DNA of 64,000 nt, from contig NZ_CP030059.1 of the NCBI RefSeq assembly GCF_015291745.1, positions 6,103,501 through 6,167,500 on the forward strand. Reading direction: 5' to 3'. Under the pieces are notes generated by a model. It saw nothing but the letters and a program-made list of their open reading frames with translations. It was not told where the DNA came from and made no database searches. A program made the translations under genes and the position numbers. This DNA is from Bradyrhizobium sp. CCBAU 53351. Its GTDB lineage: Bacteria > Pseudomonadota > Alphaproteobacteria > Rhizobiales > Xanthobacteraceae. Positions within the stretch are counted from its first letter, which is position 1. Every line of letters starts with the position of its first letter. This document shows positions 8,468 to 15,691 of the stretch, piece after piece.

Positions 8468-8475
8468 ACCTAGGT
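8468..8475. promoter_or_regulatory. ACCTAGGT palindrome upstream of pqqA
   Basis: A perfect 8-bp palindrome sits in CTACTACCTAGGTCCGGG about 90 bp before the pqqA start, in the only intergenic space (8304-8564) able to carry the pqq promoter. It could be the site of a LuxR-type activator such as those that control quinoprotein dehydrogenases, but that link is inference. No good -35/-10 pair was identified. Confidence 0.3.
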
Positions 8476-8564
8476 CCGGGAAAATTTCACTAGCGAACTT
8501 CTCGGCGCGCATTAACTTAGAGGGTGGGCGGATACGTCCGAATTCGCAAAAATGGAGAGCCAAA

Positions 8565-8645
8565 ATGGCATGGAAAGCCCCGAAGATCGTCGAAGTGCCC
8601 TGTGGCATGGAAATCAACATGTATGTGAGCGCCACCCGCAAGTAA
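8565..8645 (+). CDS. pqqA: PQQ precursor peptide PqqA
   Basis: This is a 26-residue peptide, MAWKAPKIVEVPCGMEINMY followed by VSATRK. It is the substrate from which pyrroloquinoline quinone is made: Glu16 and Tyr20 (ExxxY) are crosslinked by PqqE, then cut out and cyclised. Both residues are exactly in place and the MEINMY core is canonical. A GGAGA ribosome site lies 8 nt upstream. It is the first gene of pqqABCDE, followed by a 131-bp gap with a long-range hairpin before pqqB. Longer in-frame extensions upstream are not needed. Confidence 0.97.
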   Translation: MAWKAPKIVEVPCGMEINMYVSATRK

Positions 8646-8671
8646 GCCGGTTGGCGATTTCGCGTTCTGCG

Positions 8672-8750
8672 GCGGTGGATCTTTCGGTCACGACGCGTTT
8701 CCGAAGGAAAGAATCCGTGTCGGCATTTGCGTCGGCCTGAGATCCACCGC
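8672..8750 (+). promoter_or_regulatory. Long-range hairpin between pqqA and pqqB
   Basis: GCGGTGGATCT (8672-8682) and AGATCCACCGC (8740-8750) are perfectly complementary over 11 bp, enclosing 57 nt. A second stem, TTCGG (8683-8687) with CCGAA (8701-8705), stacks directly on the first. It begins 26 nt after the pqqA stop and ends about 17 nt before the pqqB ribosome site. There is no T-run, so it is not a classic terminator. It may limit read-through or protect the pqqA message, giving more precursor peptide than enzymes. Confidence 0.6.
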
Positions 8751-8776
8751 GCGTGTTCCTTTCCAGGAGACGGATC

Positions 8777-9706
8777 ATGCTTCGCGTCGTCGTCCTGGGT
8801 GCCGCAGCCGGCGGCGGGGTTCCCCAGTGGAATTGCGGCTGCGAGGGCTGCCGGGCGGCCCGCAATGGCGGGAATGAGCTGCACCGGACGCAAGCCTCGA
8901 TCGCCTTCAGCGGCGACGGCGAGAACTGGTTCCTGATCAACGCCTCCCCCGACCTGCGCCAGCAATTGAATGCCACGCCGCAGCTGCACCCCAAGGCCGG
9001 GGCGCTACGCCATACGCCTGTCGCGGGCGTGGTCCTGACCAACAGCGAAGTGGATGCGGTGGCGGGCCTGCTATCGATGCGCGAGAGCTCGCCGTTCACG
9101 ATCTATGCACATGAGAAAGTGCTGGCGATCCTGGCCAGCAACAGCATCTTCAACGTGCTGAACGAGAAGCACGTGCGGCGCCAGCCGATCGGCATCCATG
9201 AGCCGTTCGAGCCGCGCCTTCCCGATGGTGCGCGTTCAGGGCTCGAAATGCTGCCGTTCGCGGTCTCGGGCAAGTCGGCCTGGTATCTGGAAGGCAAGGC
9301 GCATCCCGGCGGCGAGAGCGGCGACGGCGATACGCTGGGCCTGAAGATCACCGACAAGTCGACCGGCAAATATTTCTACTTCATCGCCGCCTGCGCCGAA
9401 ATCACCGACGCGCTCAAGGCCGAGATCGACGGCGCTTCGCTGGTGTTCTTCGACGGCACGGTCTGGCGCGACGACGAGATGATCAGGGCCGGGCTCGGCC
9501 ACAAGACCGGCAGGAGCATGGGACACGTCGCCATGTCCGGTGACGACGGCGCCATCGCGCGCCTCGCCGACCTCAATATCGACAGGAAGATATTTCTGCA
9601 TATCAACAACTCGAACCCGGCGCTGCTGCCTGCCTCACCCGAGCGCAAGACGGCTGAAGCGGCGGGCTGGCAGATACCGGCGGATGGAACGGAGATCGTG
9701 CTGTGA
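8777..9706 (+). CDS. pqqB: PQQ biosynthesis protein PqqB
   Basis: A 309-residue metallo-beta-lactamase-fold protein of the PQQ pathway. It begins MLRVVVLGAAAGGGVPQWNCGC, with the zinc-site cysteines of PqqB in NCGCEGC. Other family blocks are LINASPDLRQQL and ILINNSNP-like FLHINNSNPAL near the end. In current models PqqB is an oxygenase/hydroxylase acting on the excised Glu-Tyr product before PqqC. The ATG at 8777 with an upstream GGAGACGG was preferred to one 8 codons earlier. The stop overlaps the pqqC start. Confidence 0.95.
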   Translation: MLRVVVLGAAAGGGVPQWNCGCEGCRAARNGGNELHRTQASIAFSGDGENWFLINASPDLRQQLNATPQLHPKAGALRHTPVAGVVLTNSEVDAVAGLLSMRESSPFTIYAHEKVLAILASNSIFNVLNEKHVRRQPIGIHEPFEPRLPDGARSGLEMLPFAVSGKSAWYLEGKAHPGGESGDGDTLGLKITDKSTGKYFYFIAACAEITDALKAEIDGASLVFFDGTVWRDDEMIRAGLGHKTGRSMGHVAMSGDDGAIARLADLNIDRKIFLHINNSNPALLPASPERKTAEAAGWQIPADGTEIVL

Positions 9707-10482
9707 CTACGGCGTCAATGACGGGAATGACTGCACTCTCGATCGGCAGGGATATCAGGCTCAACTCCGCCGAGGAGCTCGAGGCGACGCTGCGCCATAT
9801 CGGGGCAACGCGCTATCACAGCCTGCATCCGTTCCATAAGCTCTTGCACGGCGGCAAGCTGAACAAGGGCCAGGTGCAGGCCTGGGCGCTGAACCGCTAC
9901 TATTACCAGAGCACGATCCCGATCAAGGACGCGGTGGTGATCTCGCGCTTCCGCGACCGCGCCACGCGCGTGGAATGGCGCCACCGCATCGAGGACCATG
10001 ACGGCGATGTCGGCAGCGAAGGCGGCATCGAGCGCTGGATCAAGCTGACCGAAGGCCTCGGCCTCGACACGGCCTACGTGGAATCCACCGAAGGCATCCT
10101 GCCGGCGACGCGCTTCGCGGTGGAGGCTTACGTGCACTATTGCCGCGAAAAGAGCCCGCTGGAGGCGATCGCCTCCTCGCTGACCGAGCTGTTTGCGCCC
10201 AACCTGCACGAAGAGCGCATCGCCGGCATGCTGGAGCATTACGACTTCGTCAATCCCGACATCATGAGCTACTTCAAGCGCCGCCTGACGCAGGCGCCGC
10301 GCGATGCCAATTTCGCGCTGGACTATGTCAGGACGCATGCGAGGACGCCGGAAGAGCGCGCTTCGGTCTGCAACGCGCTGATCTTCAAGACCAACGTGCT
10401 GTGGGTGCAGCTGGACGCGCTCCAGCACGCCTATGTCGAGGGCAACATTCCGCCGGGCGCGTTCGTGCCCAAGGCGGGCTGA
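9703..10482 (+). CDS. pqqC: Pyrroloquinoline-quinone synthase PqqC
   Basis: This cofactor-free oxidase catalyses the last ring closure and eight-electron oxidation to PQQ. The 259-residue protein is all-helical, with the PqqC blocks YHSLHPFHKLLHGGKL, ALNRYYYQSTIPIKDA and WRHRIEDHDG that shape the active site. The GTG start at 9703 overlaps the pqqB stop (GTGA). In-frame ATGs at 9718 and 9727 are alternatives that would remove a few unconserved residues. Confidence 0.95.
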   Translation: MTTASMTGMTALSIGRDIRLNSAEELEATLRHIGATRYHSLHPFHKLLHGGKLNKGQVQAWALNRYYYQSTIPIKDAVVISRFRDRATRVEWRHRIEDHDGDVGSEGGIERWIKLTEGLGLDTAYVESTEGILPATRFAVEAYVHYCREKSPLEAIASSLTELFAPNLHEERIAGMLEHYDFVNPDIMSYFKRRLTQAPRDANFALDYVRTHARTPEERASVCNALIFKTNVLWVQLDALQHAYVEGNIPPGAFVPKAG

Positions 10483-10494
10483 AGAGGAGCAGCA

Positions 10495-10806
10495 ATGGCC
10501 GGGCCGCGCAACATCAGCGTCAGCGAGGCGAGCCGCCCCGTGCTGCCGCGGCATGCCAAGCTGAAATATGACGAGACCCGCAAGGTCTGGGTGATCCTGG
10601 CCCCGGAACGCGTGCTGGCCCCGGACGAGATCGCTGTCGAGGTCTTGCAGCTCTGCGACGGCAAGCGCAGTGTCGGCGACGTATCCGATCAGCTGGCGGC
10701 GAAATACGCAGCTCCCCGCGAGGCGATCCTGGCCGACGTCATCGTCATGCTGCAGGACCTCGCCGACAAGGGCTTTCTGACGGAGATCAGGGAGAAGACG
10801 TCATGA
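10495..10806 (+). CDS. pqqD: PqqA binding chaperone PqqD
   Basis: A 103-residue RiPP recognition element. PqqD binds the PqqA peptide and presents it to PqqE. The family winged-helix signature is visible in LRYDETRK-like LKYDETRKVWVILAPERV, then EVLQLCDGKRSVGDVSDQLA and DVIVMLQDLADKGFL. It is a separate protein here, not fused to pqqC or pqqE as in some species. AGAGGAG precedes the start, and the stop overlaps the pqqE ATG (ATGA). Confidence 0.95.
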   Translation: MAGPRNISVSEASRPVLPRHAKLKYDETRKVWVILAPERVLAPDEIAVEVLQLCDGKRSVGDVSDQLAAKYAAPREAILADVIVMLQDLADKGFLTEIREKTS

Positions 10807-11984
10807 GCGACGTGACCATCCCACCCAGCGACAGCCTGGCGGTGCTGGAGAAGCAGCGCTCGACGGCGGAGACCTTCGGCATCCCCCTTGCCGTGCTGCT
10901 CGAGATCACCCATCGCTGCCCGCTGCAATGCCCCTATTGCTCCAACCCGGTCGAGCTCGACCGCTCGGGCAAGGAGCTGACCACCGAGGAATGGAAGAAA
11001 GTCTTGAGCGAGCTCGCCGAGATCGGCGTGCTCCAGGTGCATTTCTCCGGCGGCGAGCCGACGGCGCGCAAGGACCTGGTCGAGCTGGTCAAGCACGCCA
11101 GCGATGTCGGGCTCTACACCAATCTCATCACCTCGGCCGTGCTGCTGACGCGCGAGCGGCTGAGCGAGCTTGCGGACGCCGGGCTTTGCCATGTGCAGAT
11201 CTCTTTCCAGGGCATCGAAGAGGGCCTCTCCGACCGCGTTGCCGGCTACAAGGGCGGCCATCGCAAGAAGCTCGAAGTGGCGAAATGGACGCGCGAGCTG
11301 GATTTGCCGCTCACCGTTAACGCGGTGATGCACCGGCAGAATTTGCACCAGCTGCCTGACATCATCCAGATGTCCGTCGATCTCGACGCCGATCGCCTGG
11401 AGGTCGCCAATGTCCAGTATTACGGCTGGGCGCTGAAGAACCGCGCTGCCCTGATGCCGACCGTCGCGCAGCTCGACGAATGCACGCGCATTGTCGAGGA
11501 GGCGCGCGAACGGCTCAAGGGCACGCTCGCGATCGACTATGTCGTTCCCGACTATTACGCGCTGCGGCCGAAGAAATGCATGGGCGGCTGGGGCCGGCAG
11601 TTCTTCAACATCTCGCCGGCCGGCAAGGTGCTGCCCTGCCACGCCGCCGAGAGCATCACCGGGCTCGAGTTCGAATCGGTGCGCTCCAACCATTCGATCG
11701 CCTGGATCTGGCAGAACTCGGAGGCCTTCAACCGCTATCGCGGCACCGGCTGGATGAAGGAGCCGTGCAAATCCTGCGAATTCCGCGAGATCGATTTCGG
11801 CGGCTGCCGCTGCCAGGCCTTTGCTCTGACGGGCGACGCCGCCAACACCGATCCGGCCTGCGCGCTGTCGCCGCTGCACGAGACCATCTTCAAGCAGGCG
11901 GAAGCCGAGGCCGAGGGCGAGACCAGCCGCTTCCTCTATCGGAATTTTGCCGGCGGCACCCTGGAATCCGAGAATGGGACCTGA
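10803..11984 (+). CDS. pqqE: PqqA peptide cyclase PqqE (radical SAM)
   Basis: This radical SAM enzyme (393 residues) forms the Glu16-Tyr20 carbon-carbon crosslink in PqqA. The SAM cluster motif is CPLQCPYC (Cys39, Cys43, Cys46). A GGEPTARKD block and a C-terminal SPASM domain with KCMGGWGRQ, VLPCHAA and CKSCEFREIDFGGCRC ligate the auxiliary clusters. The length is typical. It overlaps pqqD by 4 nt and ends inside the start of the next gene, so the operon continues past pqqE. Confidence 0.96.
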   Translation: MSDVTIPPSDSLAVLEKQRSTAETFGIPLAVLLEITHRCPLQCPYCSNPVELDRSGKELTTEEWKKVLSELAEIGVLQVHFSGGEPTARKDLVELVKHASDVGLYTNLITSAVLLTRERLSELADAGLCHVQISFQGIEEGLSDRVAGYKGGHRKKLEVAKWTRELDLPLTVNAVMHRQNLHQLPDIIQMSVDLDADRLEVANVQYYGWALKNRAALMPTVAQLDECTRIVEEARERLKGTLAIDYVVPDYYALRPKKCMGGWGRQFFNISPAGKVLPCHAAESITGLEFESVRSNHSIAWIWQNSEAFNRYRGTGWMKEPCKSCEFREIDFGGCRCQAFALTGDAANTDPACALSPLHETIFKQAEAEAEGETSRFLYRNFAGGTLESENGT

Positions 11985-12960
11985 CGCCGACGCGGCCGCT
12001 TCCGCCAGGCGTGCCGATCCTTTTGCGCCGCTGACCTCCGACATGCTCGACGTCGGCGACGGCCATGAGCTCTATGTCGAGAGCGTCGGCCGCAGCGACG
12101 GCATTCCGGCGATCTATCTGCATGGCGGGCCCGGCAGCGGCTGCCAGCCGGACCATCGCCGGCTGTTCGATCCCGACCGCTTCTGCGCCGTGCTGTTCGA
12201 CCAGCGCGGCTGCGGCCGCAGCCGGCCCAAGGGCTCGCGCGAGCACAACACCACGGCGCATCTGATCGCGGACATGGAGAGAATCCGCGAGAAGTTCGGC
12301 TTCGAACGCTGGATGGTGGTCGGCGGCTCCTGGGGCGCGACATTGGCGCTGGCTTACGCAGAGGCACATCCCGAGCGCGTCTCCGGCATTGCGCTGCGCG
12401 CGACGTTCCTCGGCACCCGGGCGGAGGTCGAGACGGCGTTCACGGTGCGCCTGGCGCAATTCTATCCCGCACTGTACGAGGATTTTCTCAGCGTGCTGCC
12501 GCCTGAAAAGCGGGCGCAGCCGGTGGACGCCTATTGGCGCCGCATCCTCGATGCCGATCCGGCCGTGCACGGCCCTGCGGCGCGGGCCTGGCACGACACC
12601 GAGCGCGCTCTGTCGGAGCACAAGCCCGGCAAGACGCGGCTCGACCTCGCGTCGCTGAACGTCTGGCGCACGCTGCCGGCGACACCGTTCATGGAAGCGC
12701 ATTATTTCGTCAACAATTCCTTCATGAGCGAAGACCAGTTGTTGCGGAACGCGGGCCGGCTCGCGGGCATTCCCGGCATGATCGTGCAGGGCCGCTACGA
12801 TCTGTTGTGTCCTCCCGAGACATCCCACGCGCTCGCAAAAGTTTGGTCCACGTCCGAGCTTCGCGTCGTGGAAGAAGCCGGGCATTCGCTCTATGATGCC
12901 GGCGTGAGGGACGCGGTGATGAAGTCGATCGCCGACCTCGCATCGAAGATCGGGCGATGA
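11974..12960 (+). CDS. Alpha/beta hydrolase, prolyl-aminopeptidase-like
   Basis: This 328-residue alpha/beta hydrolase belongs to the proline iminopeptidase group (S33). The oxyanion block is HGGPGSGC, with FDQRGCGRSRP, nucleophile elbow GGSWGATLAL, acid in QGRYDLLCPP and His in AGHSLYD, so the triad is complete. It releases N-terminal residues, classically proline, from peptides, and is probably cytosolic. The ATG at 11974 lies inside the last 11 nt of pqqE, showing translational coupling with the pqq operon; an ATG at 11947 would add nine residues. No pqqF/pqqG-type M16 protease is in the window, so a role in trimming crosslinked PqqA is possible but unproven. Confidence 0.85.
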   Translation: MGPDADAAASARRADPFAPLTSDMLDVGDGHELYVESVGRSDGIPAIYLHGGPGSGCQPDHRRLFDPDRFCAVLFDQRGCGRSRPKGSREHNTTAHLIADMERIREKFGFERWMVVGGSWGATLALAYAEAHPERVSGIALRATFLGTRAEVETAFTVRLAQFYPALYEDFLSVLPPEKRAQPVDAYWRRILDADPAVHGPAARAWHDTERALSEHKPGKTRLDLASLNVWRTLPATPFMEAHYFVNNSFMSEDQLLRNAGRLAGIPGMIVQGRYDLLCPPETSHALAKVWSTSELRVVEEAGHSLYDAGVRDAVMKSIADLASKIGR

Positions 12961-12973
12961 GAGGACAAGAAGA

Positions 12974-13651
12974 ATGCCGCTCGCCGGGAAAGGCATGCTG
13001 CTGACGTCGATGAATATCGACGCAGCCGATGAGGACGATTTCAACCGCTGGTACGATCGCGAGCATCTGGAAGAGCGCGTCGCGATCGAGGGTTTCCTGG
13101 AGGCGCGGCGCTATGTCGCGCATGCCGCCAGTCCCAAATATCTCTCGCTGTACTCGACGGAAACGATCGACGTGCTGGACAGCCCCGCCTATCGCGCGCG
13201 GCTCGCCAATCAGACCGAATGGTCCCGGCGGTCCATGGCGCGTTTCAAGGACATGCTGCGCGTCGTGGCGCGCATCACGCTCAGCAAGGGCACCGGCCGG
13301 GGCGCTGCGCTCGGCCTGGTGCGGCTGCGTCCCGCCGCGGACAATGCGGCCGCGTGGCGTGACGCACTGCAAGACAAGCTGGCGCCGCAAGAGCGTGACG
13401 GCATCATCTCGATGCACCTGCTCGAAAGCGAGCCGGAATTGTCCGGCGCAAAGGCGGACATGCCCGCGATCCGCAACGAAGGCGCGCGCGACTGGTTCGT
13501 GCTGATCGACGGCACCCATGTCGGCGCGGTCTCGGCCGTGATCGCCGAACGTTTCACCGGCCCGGCGGCTGCGCCCTTCCCGCCCCCCGTCTCCGTCGGC
13601 ACGTACAGCCTGATGTGGGACCTCGCGAAGAGCGACATCGCGCAGAGTTGA
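12974..13651 (+). CDS. Conserved hypothetical protein in the pqq transcription unit
   Basis: A 225-residue soluble protein that I do not recognise with certainty. The start MLLTSMNIDAADEDDFNRWYDREHLEER has the look of a dimeric alpha/beta-barrel (EthD/antibiotic-monooxygenase-like) unit with the (N)xWYDxEHxxER signature, and residues about 105-220 look like a second, weaker repeat. It starts 13 nt after the hydrolase stop with AGAGGACAAGAAGA as ribosome site. The context suggests co-expression with PQQ genes, but no function can be assigned. Confidence 0.6.
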   Translation: MPLAGKGMLLTSMNIDAADEDDFNRWYDREHLEERVAIEGFLEARRYVAHAASPKYLSLYSTETIDVLDSPAYRARLANQTEWSRRSMARFKDMLRVVARITLSKGTGRGAALGLVRLRPAADNAAAWRDALQDKLAPQERDGIISMHLLESEPELSGAKADMPAIRNEGARDWFVLIDGTHVGAVSAVIAERFTGPAAAPFPPPVSVGTYSLMWDLAKSDIAQS

Positions 13652-13753
13652 CGCGCTCGCGCGCATCGCAACATGCTGCACCGCACGCGCATCACGCGCC
13701 GCCGTTAATGCTGTGCGCGCTTGGCTCCCATGAAAGCCGGTGATCCCGCAAAT

Positions 13754-13782
13754 TTGCCGTTGTACTTCGGAGCCGTTCTAAT
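13754..13782 (+). promoter_or_regulatory. Candidate sigma-70 promoter of the kor operon
   Basis: TTGCCG (13754-13759), 17 bp, then TCTAAT (13777-13782). This is the best -35/-10 pair in the 240-bp gap before the flavoprotein gene and gives a leader of about 100 nt. Confidence 0.4.
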
Positions 13783-13793
13783 AAGCTAACCCA

Positions 13794-13803
13794 ATGACGT
13801 CAT
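13794..13803. promoter_or_regulatory. ATGACGTCAT palindrome near the kor promoter start site
   Basis: A perfect 10-bp palindrome just downstream of the candidate -10, where a repressor would block initiation. Another symmetric motif, AGCGCGTTAAGCGCT, follows about 20 bp later. The regulator is unknown. Confidence 0.35.
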
Positions 13804-13891
13804 TCAGAAACCAGATCGAAGCGCGTTAAGCGCTCGCCATGCTCACAAAAAAAGGCCGCGGGGTCTTTGGGCCTGCGCGGACAGGGTAGGA

Positions 13892-15691
13892 ATGAAACCG
13901 ACCGATATCGCGGCCCCCGACTACTTTCACAAAGTGGTCGATTGCCAATGGGCCTGTCCTGCACACACTCCGGTTCCCGAATACATCCGACTGATCGCAC
14001 AAGGCCGCTACAGCGACGCCTACATGATCAATTGGAAATCGAACGTGTTTCCCGGCATCCTGGGACGCACCTGCGATCGTCCGTGCGAGCCGGCGTGCCG
14101 GCGCGGACGCGTCGAGGAAACTCCGGTTGCGATCTGCCGCTTGAAGCGCGTCGCCGCGGACTTCAAGGACGACATCAGGCAGCGCCTGCCGCGCCCCGCA
14201 GCGAAGAACGGCAAGCGCGTCGCCTTCGTCGGTGGCGGCCCGGCCTCGCTGACCGTGGCGCGTGATCTGGCGCCGCTCGGCTATCACTGCACCGTGTTCG
14301 ATGCCGATCCGGAAGCCGGCGGCATGATGCGGTCGCAGATTCCCAAATTCCGACTGCCCAATTCGGTGATCGACGAGGAGACCGGCTACATCCTGGGTCT
14401 TGGCGTCGAATTCAAGGGCGGCCACCGCATCGAGAGCATGAAGGCGCTGCTCGCGGAGAAATATGACGCGATCTTCGTCGGCTCCGGCGCGCCGCGCGGC
14501 CGCGAGCTCGACATTCCCGGCCGCAAAGAAGCAGCCGGCAACATCCATATCGGCATCGAATGGCTGGCCAACGTGTCGTTCGGCCATGTCGACAAGATCG
14601 GCAAGCGCGTGATCGTGCTCGGCGGCGGCAACACCGCGATGGATTGCTGCCGCACCGCGCGCCGCCTCGGCGGCGAAGAGGTGAAGGTCGTAGTGCGCTC
14701 CGGCTTCGAGGAGATGAAGGCCTCGCCCTGGGAGAAGGAGGATGCGCTCCACGAGGATATTCCGATCCTCAATTTCATGGTCCCCGTCGCTTTCGTTCAC
14801 GACAATGGCAAGCTCACCGGCGTCACCTTCCAGAAGGTGAAGGCCGAATACGACGCCAAGGGCCGCCGCAACCTCGTTCCCTCCGGCGAGCCGGACCAGA
14901 CCATCGAATGCGACGACGTGCTGGTCGCGGTCGGCCAGGAGAACGCCTTCCCCTGGATCGAGCAGGATTGCGGCATCGAGTTCGACAAATGGCACATGCC
15001 CAAGGTCGATCCCAAGACATTCGTCTCGACCAATCCAAAGGTGTTCTTCGGCGGCGACGCCGCGTTCGGCCCGAAGAACATCATCTGGGCGGTGGCGCAC
15101 GGCCACGACGCCGCGCTGTCGATCCACAAGATGCTGTCGGGCGAGGACATTACCGAACGTCCGCTGCCGGACGTGCATGTCTCGTCGCAGAAGATGGGCA
15201 TCCACGAATGGAGCTATGACAACGACATCTCCGTCGACAAGCGCTACAAGGTGCCGCATCGCGACAAGGTGATCGCGCTGAAAGATATCCGCGCCGAGGT
15301 CGAGCTCGGCTATGACGTCAAGCTGGCGCTCGGCGAGGCCGAACGCTGCCTGAACTGCGACGTGCAGACCGTGTTCTCGACCTCGCTCTGCATCGAGTGC
15401 GATGCCTGCGCCGACATCTGCCCGATGGATTGCATCACCTTCACCGACAACGGCGAAGAAGGCGATCTGCGCCAGCGGCTCAAGGCACCCTCGGCGCATC
15501 CCGACCAGGACCTCTACGTCTCCTCGGACCTCAAGACCGGACGCGTGATGGTCAAGGACGAGGACGTCTGCCTGCATTGCGGGCTGTGCGCCGAACGTTG
15601 TCCCACCGGCGCCTGGGACATGCAGAAATATTTCATCGAGATGACCCACGCAGGTTCGACATGTCCGACAAAAAGCCGATCAGCAGCGTAA
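13892..15691 (+). CDS. GltD-like FAD oxidoreductase fused to a 2x[4Fe-4S] ferredoxin domain
   Basis: A 599-residue electron-transfer subunit. The N-terminal Fe-S domain has CQWACPAHTPVPEYI and CDRPCEPACRRG as in the small subunit of glutamate synthase. It is followed by FAD (FVGGGPASLTVARDL) and NAD(P)H (IVLGGGNTAMDCCRTARRLG) Rossmann folds. The C-terminus is a bacterial-type ferredoxin with CIECDACADICPMDC and CLHCGLCAERCPTGA. It should pass electrons between NAD(P) and the KorAB 2-oxoacid oxidoreductase encoded immediately downstream; the next gene overlaps by 31 nt. AGGGTAGGA precedes the start. It is not glutamate synthase itself, since no gltB is present. Confidence 0.85.
   Translation: MKPTDIAAPDYFHKVVDCQWACPAHTPVPEYIRLIAQGRYSDAYMINWKSNVFPGILGRTCDRPCEPACRRGRVEETPVAICRLKRVAADFKDDIRQRLPRPAAKNGKRVAFVGGGPASLTVARDLAPLGYHCTVFDADPEAGGMMRSQIPKFRLPNSVIDEETGYILGLGVEFKGGHRIESMKALLAEKYDAIFVGSGAPRGRELDIPGRKEAAGNIHIGIEWLANVSFGHVDKIGKRVIVLGGGNTAMDCCRTARRLGGEEVKVVVRSGFEEMKASPWEKEDALHEDIPILNFMVPVAFVHDNGKLTGVTFQKVKAEYDAKGRRNLVPSGEPDQTIECDDVLVAVGQENAFPWIEQDCGIEFDKWHMPKVDPKTFVSTNPKVFFGGDAAFGPKNIIWAVAHGHDAALSIHKMLSGEDITERPLPDVHVSSQKMGIHEWSYDNDISVDKRYKVPHRDKVIALKDIRAEVELGYDVKLALGEAERCLNCDVQTVFSTSLCIECDACADICPMDCITFTDNGEEGDLRQRLKAPSAHPDQDLYVSSDLKTGRVMVKDEDVCLHCGLCAERCPTGAWDMQKYFIEMTHAGSTCPTKSRSAA

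Noticed and set aside
13835..13890. A run of seven A/T after a GC stem, considered as a minus-strand terminator
   Set aside because: The stem is only about 4-5 bp and no minus-strand gene ends there.
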